41,493 bases of DNA from Micavibrio sp. UBA5572. Lineage in GTDB: Bacteria > Pseudomonadota > Alphaproteobacteria > Micavibrionales > Micavibrionaceae. The notes below the pieces were generated by a model. The model saw nothing but the letters and a program-made list of their open reading frames with translations, did no database searches and had not been told where the DNA came from. Shown in pieces: positions 25,185 to 33,216 of this stretch (position 1 is the stretch's first letter; every line of letters begins with the position of its first letter). The translations under genes and the position numbers were made by a program. The DNA lies in contig DIMG01000015.1 in assembly GCA_002425415.1 (NCBI GenBank), forward strand, positions 1 through 41,493, written 5' to 3'.

Positions 25185-26123
25185 ATGGTGCAAGGTGTAT
25201 TTAGAAGTTTAAGAAAATACCTGTCTCGAAACCGTTTCGGGGATGTTTTGGTGCATCGTGGGCTATTGTCTGTGAGTCAGCTTCAGGAAGCCTTGGATTT
25301 TCAGAAAAAAACCGGTTTGGCTCTGGGAGAGGTTCTTGTGTCTCGCGGGGTCATCAGTCGTTGGGATCTCCGGACGACTTTGGCTCTTCAATCTTCTTTA
25401 AGGATGACGGCTGCGATTGTGACGTTGGCTGTTTCTGCATTCTGTTTTGTGCCACGGCCTGCGATGGCAGGAAGTCTTAAAGATATTCCGGCGTCAATCA
25501 CTTTGTCGGCTGTGTCTCTTGAACAAGCTCGTGGTGTGATTCAACCTGCTTTATTCGGAACTGCCGAAAGACGGTCTTCCGATTTATCGTCCTTTACCAA
25601 ATGGAGCGATATGTTTGATCGTTTTAACCGCGATGTAACCCGTGAGTCCAATAACAAAATTCTTCAGCAATGGAAGGCTGATTTATCGGATTTTCGCGGT
25701 CAATCTGTTATCGAAATGGCGGATGGCGTGAATACGCTACTTAATAAAGTCAAATATATAGGGGATAGCCGGAATTGGGGCAAATCCGATTATTGGGAAA
25801 CACCGGTCGAGTTTTTGACCCGTGGTGGGGATTGTGAAGATTTTGCGATTGCCAAATATGTGTCGCTTCGCGCTTTGGGTGTTCCTGAATCTCTTTTGCG
25901 GATTGCTGTTGTTAAAGATTTGGAAAAAGGGATTCCCCACGCAATTTTGATTGTTTATACCGAAGAAGGTGCCATGGTTCTTGATAACCAGATCAAACGT
26001 ATGACACGTGCCAGTGCCATCACGCATTATAAACCTATTTTCTCGATCAATCGTACGGCATGGTGGGTTCATACCGACCAGAGTGCGGGAAGCGCAACGC
26101 AAATTGCAACGGCTTCCCGATAG
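25185..26123 (+). CDS. transglutaminase-like cysteine peptidase (BTLCP/LapG-like) with N-terminal MshEN-like domain
   Basis: The C-terminal part (about 100-295) is a BTLCP family domain, related to LapG, the periplasmic protease that cuts surface adhesins. The triad is Cys217 in GGDCEDFAIAKY, His252 in IPHAILIVY and Asp267 in VLDNQ. Residues 74-90 are hydrophobic and end in PAMAG, so look like a membrane segment or signal peptide. The N-terminal 69 residues hold two 24-residue repeats (17-40 and 46-69) with a 5-residue spacer. Each has the form xxGxxLVxRGxxSxxxLxxxLxxQ, as in the MshEN c-di-GMP-binding domain of type II secretion/pilus ATPases. ATG 25185 has AAGGCG 6 bases upstream. An internal ATG at 25404 (residue 74) would give an ordinary secreted LapG-like protein, but its AAGG is too close. 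No lapD or adhesin gene is near. Confidence 0.85.
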   Translation: MVQGVFRSLRKYLSRNRFGDVLVHRGLLSVSQLQEALDFQKKTGLALGEVLVSRGVISRWDLRTTLALQSSLRMTAAIVTLAVSAFCFVPRPAMAGSLKDIPASITLSAVSLEQARGVIQPALFGTAERRSSDLSSFTKWSDMFDRFNRDVTRESNNKILQQWKADLSDFRGQSVIEMADGVNTLLNKVKYIGDSRNWGKSDYWETPVEFLTRGGDCEDFAIAKYVSLRALGVPESLLRIAVVKDLEKGIPHAILIVYTEEGAMVLDNQIKRMTRASAITHYKPIFSINRTAWWVHTDQSAGSATQIATASR

Positions 26124-26124
26124 G

Positions 26125-26167
26125 ATAGTCTTTCCAAATAATTTTGTGATATTGTCACTATGCTTCT
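26125..26167 (+). repeat. 43-bp dispersed repeat, copy 1
   Basis: Matches 40238-40280 at 38 of 43 positions in the same orientation. It starts ATAGTCTTTCCAAAT and holds GTGAT-att-GTCAC. It begins two bases after the peptidase stop codon, in the gap shared with the end of pyruvate kinase. Three of the five differences are C/T changes, and GTGAT/GTCAC versus GTGAC/GTCAC keeps a possible stem. Confidence 0.65.
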
Positions 26168-26185
26168 TGCTTCATAAAATTATTT
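26136..26185. terminator. AT-rich stem-loop between convergent genes
   Basis: AAATAATTTT (26136-26145) pairs perfectly with AAAATTATTT (26176-26185), and a small GTGAT/GTCAC hairpin lies within the loop. T-rich sequence follows on the plus strand. It could end the peptidase transcript and perhaps that of pyruvate kinase from the other side, but the stem has no GC pairs. Confidence 0.4.
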
Positions 26186-26200
26186 TCTTTTCCTGATTTT

Positions 26201-27628
26201 TTATTCAACCCATGCAATGCGCAAGACGTTGGTAGATCCTGGTGTTCCAAATGGAACGCCAGCGGTCATAACAAAACGTTCTCCTTTTTGCGCAAGGTTT
26301 TCTTCACCCAATCTTTTTTGGGCAATTTGTACGGCATCGCCAAAAGTTGCTATATTATCGATTTTCAGGCTGTGAATACCGTAAGACAAAGTCAGGCGAC
26401 GTGCTGTTCCCAAATTTTGGGTCATACAGACAATGCGGACGGCCGGCCGTTGGCGGACAGCACGGAGGGCTGTTCCACCTGATGTGGTGTAGGTTACGAT
26501 ACAAGCGGCATGGATATCCTTTGCAACTTGATCTGCGGCTACGGTGATGGCATCTGATGCGTCGTTCAGACGGGCATCGGGATGGTCTGTGTCAATCAAG
26601 GTGCGGTATAGCTCGTCTTTTTCAACGCGGGTGCAAATCCGGCTCATGATCTGGACGGCTTCAAGCGGATATTGTCCGGCGGCTGTTTCGGCAGACAGCA
26701 TCACAGCATCAGTTCCATCAAATACGGCGGTGGCTACATCGTTTGCTTCGGCGCGAGTTGGGGCTGGATTTTCAATCATGGATTCGAGCATTTGTGTTGC
26801 AACGACAATTGGTTTACCGGCAAAGCGGACTGCGCGTACAACTTTCTTTTGCACAATTGGAACTTCTTCCGGTGGGATTTCTACTCCGAGGTCTCCACGG
26901 GCAAGCATCACGCCGTCTGCTTGAGCAATCATCTGGTCGAGATAATTCAGAGCGGATGGTTTTTCGATTTTAATCATCAGTGCGGCGCGTCCGGCGATCA
27001 ATTTCTTTGCTTCAATGACGTCTTCGGGTTTTTGAACGAAGGATTGTGCAATCCAGTCAACACCCATGCCAAGAGCGGCTTCGAGATCAATTCTGTCTTT
27101 GGGGGTTAAGGCTGCAATCGGAAGGACAACACCCGGAATATTGAATCCTTTGTTATTGGAGAGTGATCTTCCCGCTTGAATTTCACCCACTAAAAAGCCG
27201 TCGCCTTTATCCACAATTTCCATGCGGACTTTTCCATCGTCCAAAAGGATGTGCGATCCGATGGTCATGGTATTGATAACTTCGGGATGGGGAAGGTTGA
27301 CGCGCGTTTGATCTCCTGGTGTTGAATCCAAGTCAAGGCGGAGTTTTTGGCCAACTGTTAATTCTATTTTTCCGTCCTTGAATTTTCCAACGCGGAGTTT
27401 CGGGCCTTGCATATCTGCAATAATGGCGATTGGGCGGCCTGTTTCTTCTTCAACTTTTCGAATCATTTTGACGCGGTCGTGGTGATCTTTATGTTCTCCG
27501 TGACTGAAGTTCAGGCGAAAGACATCCACCCCCGCCATAAAAAGCTTGCGGATCATTTCTTCTGTATTTGATGCTGGCCCTAGGGTTGCAACAATTTTAG
27601 TTTGACGGTCGCGTGTGACGCTATTCAT
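26201..27628 (-). CDS. pyk: pyruvate kinase
   Basis: Pyruvate kinase makes pyruvate and ATP from phosphoenolpyruvate and ADP, the last step of glycolysis. The 475-residue protein shows KIVATLGPASNTEEMIRKL at the N-terminus, the RLNFSHGEHKDHH metal/phosphate loop, the signature IKIEKPSALNYLDQMI with the catalytic Lys (about residue 216), GVMLARGDLGVEIPPE, and the TQMLESMIENPAPTRAE block. The C-terminal domain (about 340-475) is complete. With ldh in the same window, a route from PEP through pyruvate to lactate is coded. A perfect -10-like TATAAT (complement of 27682-27687) lies upstream, but with no good -35. Confidence 0.97.
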   Translation of the reverse strand: MNSVTRDRQTKIVATLGPASNTEEMIRKLFMAGVDVFRLNFSHGEHKDHHDRVKMIRKVEEETGRPIAIIADMQGPKLRVGKFKDGKIELTVGQKLRLDLDSTPGDQTRVNLPHPEVINTMTIGSHILLDDGKVRMEIVDKGDGFLVGEIQAGRSLSNNKGFNIPGVVLPIAALTPKDRIDLEAALGMGVDWIAQSFVQKPEDVIEAKKLIAGRAALMIKIEKPSALNYLDQMIAQADGVMLARGDLGVEIPPEEVPIVQKKVVRAVRFAGKPIVVATQMLESMIENPAPTRAEANDVATAVFDGTDAVMLSAETAAGQYPLEAVQIMSRICTRVEKDELYRTLIDTDHPDARLNDASDAITVAADQVAKDIHAACIVTYTTSGGTALRAVRQRPAVRIVCMTQNLGTARRLTLSYGIHSLKIDNIATFGDAVQIAQKRLGEENLAQKGERFVMTAGVPFGTPGSTNVLRIAWVE

Positions 27629-27723
27629 AAAAAACCCCTTGATGATGCGTAAATAGAGCCTTTTTTATTGGCTGCTAGATGATTATAGTGGAGGCATCAT
27701 AAACTAAGAGGGTTTACTTTCAA

Positions 27724-28671
27724 ATGTCTGTTTTTTCAAAATCCAATCTGAAAGACCAAATTGTTACAGTGTTTGGTGGAACTGGCTTTATTGGTTCGCG
27801 GGTTGTTGCCGCTTTGGTGGCTGAAGGTGCTCGCGTTCGTGTTGCAACGCGGCATCCCCAATCGGTTTATTTTCTCAGGCAGTATGGTGAGGTTGGGCAG
27901 GTGGTGGCTGTTGCTTGCTCTTACCGGAACGAAAAAGACATTGAGCAGGCTATTCAAGGTTCTGCGTTGATTGTGAATTGTATTGGCGTTCTTTATGACA
28001 AAAGAAAGGCCAGTTTTAGTCATATTCATACGGATCTTCCGGTTTGGATCGCGCGCGCTGCTACAAAATACAGGGTGGCGCGTTTTGTCCATATCTCGGC
28101 TTTGGCGGTTGATCGTGCCAGATCAGAATATGCTATCAGCAAAATGTCTGGAGAGCGGGGGGCTATACAGTATTTTCCTGCTGTGACTATTTTACGTCCC
28201 AGTGTGGTTTTTGGTGCGGGGGATCAGTTTATCAATAAATTTGCATCTATGGCGCGTGTTTTGCCATTTTTGCCTCTTTTTGGTGGGGGGCAATCGAAGT
28301 TTCAACCCGTTTATGTGGAGGATGTGGCTCTGGCGGTTGTGCGTTGTCTTGAAATTCCAGATAGTGCGGGGCGTGTTTATGAGCTGGGAGGGTCTGAGAT
28401 TGTGACTTTTAAACAAATCTATCAAAAAATATTCCGGTTTTCGGGTCAATCTTGCTGTTTGGTCTCTATTCCGTGGTGGATTGCGCGTATAAAGGCTATG
28501 TTTTTGGGGCTATTACCGACACCGCCTCTTACTAATGACCAGTTGACAAGTTTGCAGACGGATAATGTGGTATCGGCAGAGGCTTTGACTCTTTCTGACC
28601 TGGGCATTACATCAACTGCTATGGATGAAATTTTGCCGTCCTATCTGGGGCGGTATAGTTATAACAAGTAA
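27724..28671 (+). CDS. NDUFA9-like NAD(P)-binding protein
   Basis: A 315-residue atypical short-chain dehydrogenase (SDR_a5) of the group that includes complex I subunit NDUFA9. The cofactor loop GGTGFIGSRVV is at about residues 18-28, VNCIGVLYDKRKASF near 90, the core SALAVDRARSEYAISKMSGE with the Tyr-x-x-x-Lys-like pair around 139-143, and ILRPSVVFGAGDQFINKFA near 158-176. The C-terminal third differs from classical SDRs. In Alphaproteobacteria it is found as a lone gene beside core functions. The substrate is unknown. It comes just before surA on the same strand, with 13 bases between. Confidence 0.85.
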   Translation: MSVFSKSNLKDQIVTVFGGTGFIGSRVVAALVAEGARVRVATRHPQSVYFLRQYGEVGQVVAVACSYRNEKDIEQAIQGSALIVNCIGVLYDKRKASFSHIHTDLPVWIARAATKYRVARFVHISALAVDRARSEYAISKMSGERGAIQYFPAVTILRPSVVFGAGDQFINKFASMARVLPFLPLFGGGQSKFQPVYVEDVALAVVRCLEIPDSAGRVYELGGSEIVTFKQIYQKIFRFSGQSCCLVSIPWWIARIKAMFLGLLPTPPLTNDQLTSLQTDNVVSAEALTLSDLGITSTAMDEILPSYLGRYSYNK

Positions 28672-28684
28672 GGATATGAAGTTT

Positions 28685-29626
28685 ATGAAATTTATCAGGA
28701 TATTCGTTGCGGTTGCTATGCTGAGTGTTGTTATCAGCTCTTCCTCGTTTGCTGGTCAGGAAAGTATTGTAGCTGTTGTTAATCAAGGGGTTGTTACGGC
28801 TTCCGACTTGAATGCACGGTTGAATTTGATTGCAAGTTCGACAGGATTGCAGCCATCCAAAGAATTGAATGACAAGCTTCGTCCCCAAGTTCTGGATATG
28901 TTGGTTGAAGAGCAGATTAAAATGCAAGAAGCTCAGCGACTTAATATTTCTGTTGAATCAACTGAAATTGATAGCGGTTTCGAGATGATTGCCAAGCAGA
29001 ATAATATTCCTGTCGATGTTTTTAAAAAAGCTTTAACCCAGCATGGTGTTCGGTTATCAACTTTGCGATCACAAATTGAAGCGCAGTTGGCGTGGACAAA
29101 AGTTGTTCAAAAACGTGTTCGTCCCCGTGTTGAAGTCAGTGATGCTGATATTGAATCCGAGATCGAGCAGTTGCGTGCGAATATCGGGAAAAATCAATAT
29201 CGCTTGGCGGAAATTTTCTTACCCGTTGCCGATGGAACAAAATCATCTGATGTTAAAGCGTTGGCGCGGAAATTATCCGATCAATTGGCACAGACGCCCG
29301 AGGCTTTTCAAAAAGTTGCCCGTCAGTTTTCCCAAAGTGCGGGAGCCGAGCAAGGGGGTATGATCGGATGGGTTTTTGGTGGTCAGGTTTCCAAGGAAGT
29401 TGAGACTGTTTTACCTAGTCTTACGGTTGGAAAAGTTTCGTCCCCAGTTGAAACACCTGCTGGATTTTATATTTTATTGGCTGTCGACAAGCGTCAGATT
29501 TCCGAAGAGACATTACCTTCCCATGATGATGTGATGCAACGGATCGGAACACAGCGTCTTGATCGTGCACAACGGCGTTACATGATGGATTTGTTTTCGG
29601 CATCCTTTATTGAAAAGCGAATCTGA
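28685..29626 (+). CDS. surA: SurA-like periplasmic peptidyl-prolyl isomerase
   Basis: A periplasmic chaperone/PPIase for outer-membrane proteins. The 313-residue protein has a signal peptide (residues 1-20, ending SSFAG), a SurA_N helical domain (about 21-150), and one parvulin domain (about 170-265) with the EIFLPVADG and GGMIGWVFGGQVSKEVE blocks. Only one PPIase domain is seen, against two in E. coli SurA. ATG 28685 is preferred to ATG 28676 because AAGGA (28670-28674) is 10 bases from the former and 1 base from the latter. The gene overlaps rsmA by 17 bases, keeping the common surA-rsmA link, but with pdxA and lptD absent from between and before them. Confidence 0.9.
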   Translation: MKFIRIFVAVAMLSVVISSSSFAGQESIVAVVNQGVVTASDLNARLNLIASSTGLQPSKELNDKLRPQVLDMLVEEQIKMQEAQRLNISVESTEIDSGFEMIAKQNNIPVDVFKKALTQHGVRLSTLRSQIEAQLAWTKVVQKRVRPRVEVSDADIESEIEQLRANIGKNQYRLAEIFLPVADGTKSSDVKALARKLSDQLAQTPEAFQKVARQFSQSAGAEQGGMIGWVFGGQVSKEVETVLPSLTVGKVSSPVETPAGFYILLAVDKRQISEETLPSHDDVMQRIGTQRLDRAQRRYMMDLFSASFIEKRI

Positions 29627-30464
29627 TTTGGTCGAGCTTCCCCCTTTACGCGAGGTTATCCGTACGCATAATCTCAGGGCTGAAAAATCTTTGGGGCAGA
29701 ATTTTTTGCTCGACCAGAATATTACCGATAAAATTGTACGGTTGTCCGGCGGTATGGATGGGGTTCATGCGGTTGAAATTGGCCCGGGGCCTGGCGGTTT
29801 GACCCGCGCCATTTTAGGGTCTTCAGTTGCTCAATTGGTGGCTGTCGAATTTGACCCGCGCTCGGTCGCTGCGTTGCACGATTTGATTGCGGTTTTCGGG
29901 GCAGAGAAATTTGAAATTCTTCAGGCCGATGCGCTTGAGATCGATCTGTGTTCTTTGGTGCCTGCGCCACGCGCCATTCTTTCCAATCTCCCTTATAATA
30001 TCAGTACGGTTTTGCTTTTGAAATGGCTGGAGCAAATTCGTGCCGATCAAAACGTGTACCGGTTTATGTCGTTGATGTTTCAAAAGGAAGTTGCCGACCG
30101 AATTTTAGCGGATTCGGGGAGCAAGACCTATGGCCGGTTGAGTGTCATGGTTCAATGGCTGTGCAGTGTTAAACGTCTGTTCGATTTGCCTCCGTCTGCG
30201 TTTACGCCCCCACCGAAAATCAAATCCAGTGTTTTGCATTTTGTACCGAAAGATCTGGGCAAGGCCGCTCCGTCATTCAAGACGATGGAAGCTTTGCTGG
30301 CTGCGGCGTTCGGGCAGAGGCGCAAAATGATTCGCGGGTCTTTGTCGGCGTATATGGCTGAAATCGAACAGGTCGGGTTAGACCCAACTTTACGCGCCGA
30401 AGATGTTCCGGTTGCGGATTATGTGACGCTTGCATCGGCGCGAGAGGCTTTGAGTTCCAGATAA
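29610..30464 (+). CDS. rsmA: 16S rRNA dimethyladenosine transferase RsmA (KsgA)
   Basis: RsmA dimethylates A1518 and A1519 near the 3' end of 16S rRNA, a late step in 30S maturation. The 284-residue protein has LRAEKSLGQNFLLDQNI at the N-terminus, the SAM loop VEIGPGPGGLTRAIL, VAVEFDPRSV, and the catalytic motif NLPYNIS (the NLPY box) near residue 130. The C-terminal domain has PPPKIKSSVLHF and FGQRRKMIRGSL. The start is either TTG 29610, inside surA, or TTG 29628 just after it. Neither has a clear ribosome site, so coupling to surA is likely. The end overlaps serC by 46 bases, tail to tail. Confidence 0.96.
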   Translation: MKSESDLVELPPLREVIRTHNLRAEKSLGQNFLLDQNITDKIVRLSGGMDGVHAVEIGPGPGGLTRAILGSSVAQLVAVEFDPRSVAALHDLIAVFGAEKFEILQADALEIDLCSLVPAPRAILSNLPYNISTVLLLKWLEQIRADQNVYRFMSLMFQKEVADRILADSGSKTYGRLSVMVQWLCSVKRLFDLPPSAFTPPPKIKSSVLHFVPKDLGKAAPSFKTMEALLAAAFGQRRKMIRGSLSAYMAEIEQVGLDPTLRAEDVPVADYVTLASAREALSSR

Positions 30465-31591
30465 GCCCATTCAATCCACGGGCAAAGTTTTTCCAGATCA
30501 GCCGATTCGATTGTTGCCCCGCCCCAGATTCTTAGGCCTGCCGGTGCTTTGGCATAGGCCGCTATGTCATAGGCGACATTTTCTTTATCCAGCATTTTGA
30601 CCATGTCTTTAATCATGGTGGTTTGGGTATCGGCATCGAATGCGTTAAACCACGGATCGGTGATTTTTAAACAGATTGATGTACGGGAACGGATGTCTTG
30701 CGTTTCGGGTAAGAACTCGATCCAATCGGTTTTTGCAACCCAATTTTCAATGGCGGACAGGTTCTTGATACAGCGTTCTTGAGTTCCTTTCCAGCCTCCC
30801 AGAGAATCCACCCATTTTAAGGCATCAAGGCAGTCTTCAACTGCCAGCATAGACGGGGTGTTGATGGTTTCTCCTCTAAACAGGCCTTCATTGATTTTGC
30901 CTTTGTTGGTCATGCGGAAAATTTTCGGCAGAGCGCGGTTAGGTTTGAATGTTTCCAGTCGGGACACAGCGCGTGGAGAGAGCACCAACATACCATGCGC
31001 GGCTTCTCCGCCCAGAACTTTTTGCCATGACCATGTGATGACATCGAGTTTTTCCCAGTCCATTTCGTACGCGAATACGGCAGAGGTTGCATCGCAGATG
31101 GTCAGGCCTTTGCGGTCGGATTTTATCCAGTCCGTATGGGGAAGACGTACGCCCGATGTTGTCCCGTTCCACACAAAAACAACATCGCGGTCCGTGTCAA
31201 TTTGCGACAAGTCAGGAATTTGACCGTAATCGACTTTGAATTCACGGACATCTTCGATTTTTAATTGGCTGACGACATCGGACATCCAGTCTGAACTGAA
31301 ACTTTCCCACGCCAGACAATCAACCCCGCGTTCACCCAACATCGACCATAGAGCCATTTCAACGGCACCCGTATCCGAGGCCGGAACAATCGCCACCAGA
31401 TACTCTTCAGGAATATTCAATGTGGCGCGGTGGCGGTCTATGACTTCTTTTAGTTTGGCTTTGCCGCCCGCCGCGCGGTGGGAGCGTCCCAAAAAAGCAG
31501 ACCCGAGCACGTCAAAGTTCCAGCCCGGGCGTTTGGCGCATGGGCCTGATGAAAAATTGGGGCATTGGGGTTTTGCGTTTGGCTTATCCAT
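30419..31591 (-). CDS. serC: phosphoserine aminotransferase
   Basis: SerC converts 3-phosphohydroxypyruvate and glutamate to phosphoserine in serine synthesis, and can also act in pyridoxal phosphate synthesis. The 390-residue protein is of the alphaproteobacterial/archaeal class. It begins KPQCPNFSSGPCAKRPGW, has GRSHRAAGGKAKL, VPASDTGAVEMALWSMLG, VWNGTTSGVRLP, CDATSAVFA with the PLP-binding Asp, and SWQKVLGGEAAHGMLV with the PLP Lys (about residue 199). The Shine-Dalgarno is weak. No serA or serB is near. The long 3' overlap with rsmA (46 bases) alters no recognised motif. Confidence 0.95.
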   Translation of the reverse strand: MDKPNAKPQCPNFSSGPCAKRPGWNFDVLGSAFLGRSHRAAGGKAKLKEVIDRHRATLNIPEEYLVAIVPASDTGAVEMALWSMLGERGVDCLAWESFSSDWMSDVVSQLKIEDVREFKVDYGQIPDLSQIDTDRDVVFVWNGTTSGVRLPHTDWIKSDRKGLTICDATSAVFAYEMDWEKLDVITWSWQKVLGGEAAHGMLVLSPRAVSRLETFKPNRALPKIFRMTNKGKINEGLFRGETINTPSMLAVEDCLDALKWVDSLGGWKGTQERCIKNLSAIENWVAKTDWIEFLPETQDIRSRTSICLKITDPWFNAFDADTQTTMIKDMVKMLDKENVAYDIAAYAKAPAGLRIWGGATIESADLEKLCPWIEWAYLELKASRADASVT

Positions 31592-31615
31592 GATGAAGTC
31601 CTGTGAAAAATGTTC

Positions 31616-31945
31616 CTAAGAAATTGGTTGGGGTAAGAATAGCATTATTTTTGGGGATCGCAAATGTGCGTCTGGAGAGGAAGATGAGGACGATCTTAAT
31701 AGTTCGTTTGGCGTGTTTGTGTGTTGTTTTAAAAGCGCGTTGATATGATTGATATAACAGCGTTGGCGGAAAAGATTGGCGATGAGTTGTCGTCCACCCA
31801 CCGAGCGCAAGCCGTGTTTATAGGCATTGAAACGGGATATGGATTTTCCTTGAGATGTGCGGGGTCCTGTGGATTTTTTCCATGGTGTCCAGCGTTTGAT
31901 CGCGTCGCGTTGTTTTTGTCGTTGTTCAGGTGTCCATGTGCGCAT
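31616..31945 (-). CDS. small conserved-looking protein with TGPRT-GK-NAYKHGLR motif
   Basis: A 109-residue basic protein starting MRTWTPEQRQKQRDAIKRW. Its central PWKKSTGPRTSQGKSISRFNAYKHG-like segment (about residues 20-45) recalls a family of small uncharacterised proteins carrying SGPxTxxGKxxSxxNAxKHGLR, scattered in bacteria. The rest, with a Cys-containing helix and a Ser-rich tail, has no likeness. The frame stays open 318 bases further upstream, but that part translates a repeat array and I reject it. The Shine-Dalgarno is poor. It lies between serC and the repeat region, an area that looks accessory. Confidence 0.55.
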   Translation of the reverse strand: MRTWTPEQRQKQRDAIKRWTPWKKSTGPRTSQGKSISRFNAYKHGLRSVGGRQLIANLFRQRCYINHINALLKQHTNTPNELLRSSSSSSPDAHLRSPKIMLFLPQPIS

Positions 31946-32043
31946 GGGGGGATTGTAGGATAATAATCCTATTATGTCAAGGGTTTTGTGGCAAGACGCG
32001 ACGATCCAGACAATAGAAAAAGCATCACAAGATAAAAGCATAA

Positions 32044-32212
32044 CACAGGGAACACAGAGTTTTTCACAGAGTTCACAGAGGTTTTGTTGCCGCTCTGTTG
32101 TCATTTCTTTTCTACCATCCTGAACGTCTATGAAGGATAGGTATTTTTTGAAACGCAAAGCACGCAAAGGAACGCAAAGAGTTTTGTGTTTTAAACTACA
32201 GAGACCGCAGAG
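32044..32212. repeat. degenerate short-unit array, CACAGAG / CGCAAAG type
   Basis: CACAGGG (32044), then CACAGAG at 32053, 32065 and 32074, with 2-5 base gaps. A second cluster has CGCAAAG at 32154, 32163 and 32173, then ACAGAG (32198-32203) and CGCAGAG (32206-32212). Units are 7 bases at 9-12 base steps. The stretch 31946-32284 has no supported gene. Its near-regular phasing gives a spurious open frame of Cys-rich protein on the minus strand. Confidence 0.6.
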
Positions 32213-32248
32213 AGAAATAGAGTCTTGGGGAATTGAGATAAAGACCAG

Positions 32249-32269
32249 ATCCCCGCCTGACATGGGGAT
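32249..32269. repeat. small palindrome of the ATCCCC...GGGGAT type
   Basis: ATCCCC (32249-32254) and GGGGAT (32264-32269) flank 9 bases, and GATGATAGG follows. This looks like a worn copy of the GGATCCCCGC...GGGGATGACA elements common in proteobacterial intergenic DNA. It lies just past the end of folD and may help end its transcript. Confidence 0.45.
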
Positions 32270-32284
32270 GATAGGGTGGTGGTT

Positions 32285-33121
32285 TTATTGGTGGGCTTTG
32301 AGGGTGTTGGCCATCAGGCAGGCAATGGTCATGGGACCGACACCACCCGGAACAGGGGAAATAGCACTTGCTATGCTTGAAACCTCGTCAAAATCAACAT
32401 CGCCGCAGAGTTTGCCTGTATCAAGGCGGTTAATCCCGACATCAATCACAATCGCGCCTTTTTTGACCCAATCGGCTTTGACCATTTTCGGGCGGCCAAC
32501 TGCGGCCACCAAAATATCAGCTTGTTTGCAGATTTCCGGTAGGTCGGCAGTTTTGGAATGTGCGGTTGTGACGGTTGCGTTGGCGGCAAGCAGGAGTTGC
32601 GCCATCGGTTTGCCGAATAAAAGCGAACGGCCTATCACCACGGCATGTTTTCCCGTCAGGTCGGGGCAGACTTCTTTGATGAGCATCATCGAGCCTTGCG
32701 GCGTACAGGGTACAAGTCCGTCCAGACCCGCCACCAGCTTGCCGATATTGGGAATGGTCAGTCCGTCCACGTCTTTATCAGGCGAAATGGTCTGGATCAG
32801 CATGTCCGAGTCCAAGCCGTCCGGCAAAGGAAGTTGTAATAAAATGCCGTCAATTTCAGGGTCGGCGTTGAGCGTTTCGATCAGGCCTTTGATTTCGGAT
32901 TCGGTTGCATCGGCGGGAAGGCGATGTTCCAGTGACCTGATTCCAGCTTTGGCGCAGGCTTTGACTTTGTTGGCAACGTAAATATGGCTGGCGGGGTTGT
33001 CGCCCACTAAAACCACAGCTAGACCGGGCGGGGTCGCCATGGCTGCTGTTTTCGCGGCTATTTCGGATAATAATCGGTCGGAAACGGCTTTGCCGTTAAT
33101 GATTTGTGCTGTGTGTTCCAT
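32285..33121 (-). CDS. folD: bifunctional methylene-THF dehydrogenase / methenyl-THF cyclohydrolase
   Basis: FolD interconverts methylene-, methenyl- and formyl-tetrahydrofolate with NADP in one-carbon metabolism. The 278-residue length is normal. Seen: PGLAVVLVGDNPASHIYVANKVKAC with the catalytic Lys of the YVxxK motif (about residue 53), the signature DGILLQLPLPDGLD (about 95-108), PCTPQGSMMLI, GKHAVVIGRSLLFGKPMAQLL (the NADP loop) and DVGINRL. No purine or glycine-cleavage genes are beside it. Confidence 0.97.
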   Translation of the reverse strand: MEHTAQIINGKAVSDRLLSEIAAKTAAMATPPGLAVVLVGDNPASHIYVANKVKACAKAGIRSLEHRLPADATESEIKGLIETLNADPEIDGILLQLPLPDGLDSDMLIQTISPDKDVDGLTIPNIGKLVAGLDGLVPCTPQGSMMLIKEVCPDLTGKHAVVIGRSLLFGKPMAQLLLAANATVTTAHSKTADLPEICKQADILVAAVGRPKMVKADWVKKGAIVIDVGINRLDTGKLCGDVDFDEVSSIASAISPVPGGVGPMTIACLMANTLKAHQ

Positions 33122-33216
33122 GGTTTTGATTTTTACCGCGCTTTTTTCGGTGTGGCAAGCTATCCAAATGCAGAATCCCCCTTAAAAGCAGATTTCGGTT
33201 GTGATATACGGGGTAT

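Noticed and set aside
32044..32212. CRISPR array
   Set aside because: Units are only 7 bases, spaced by 2-5 bases, and no cas gene is present.
31946..32263. Upstream extension of the small minus-strand gene
   Set aside because: The extra 106 codons are Cys/Leu-rich products of the CACAGAG/CGCAAAG array and have no signs of coding; the protein is better started at 31945.
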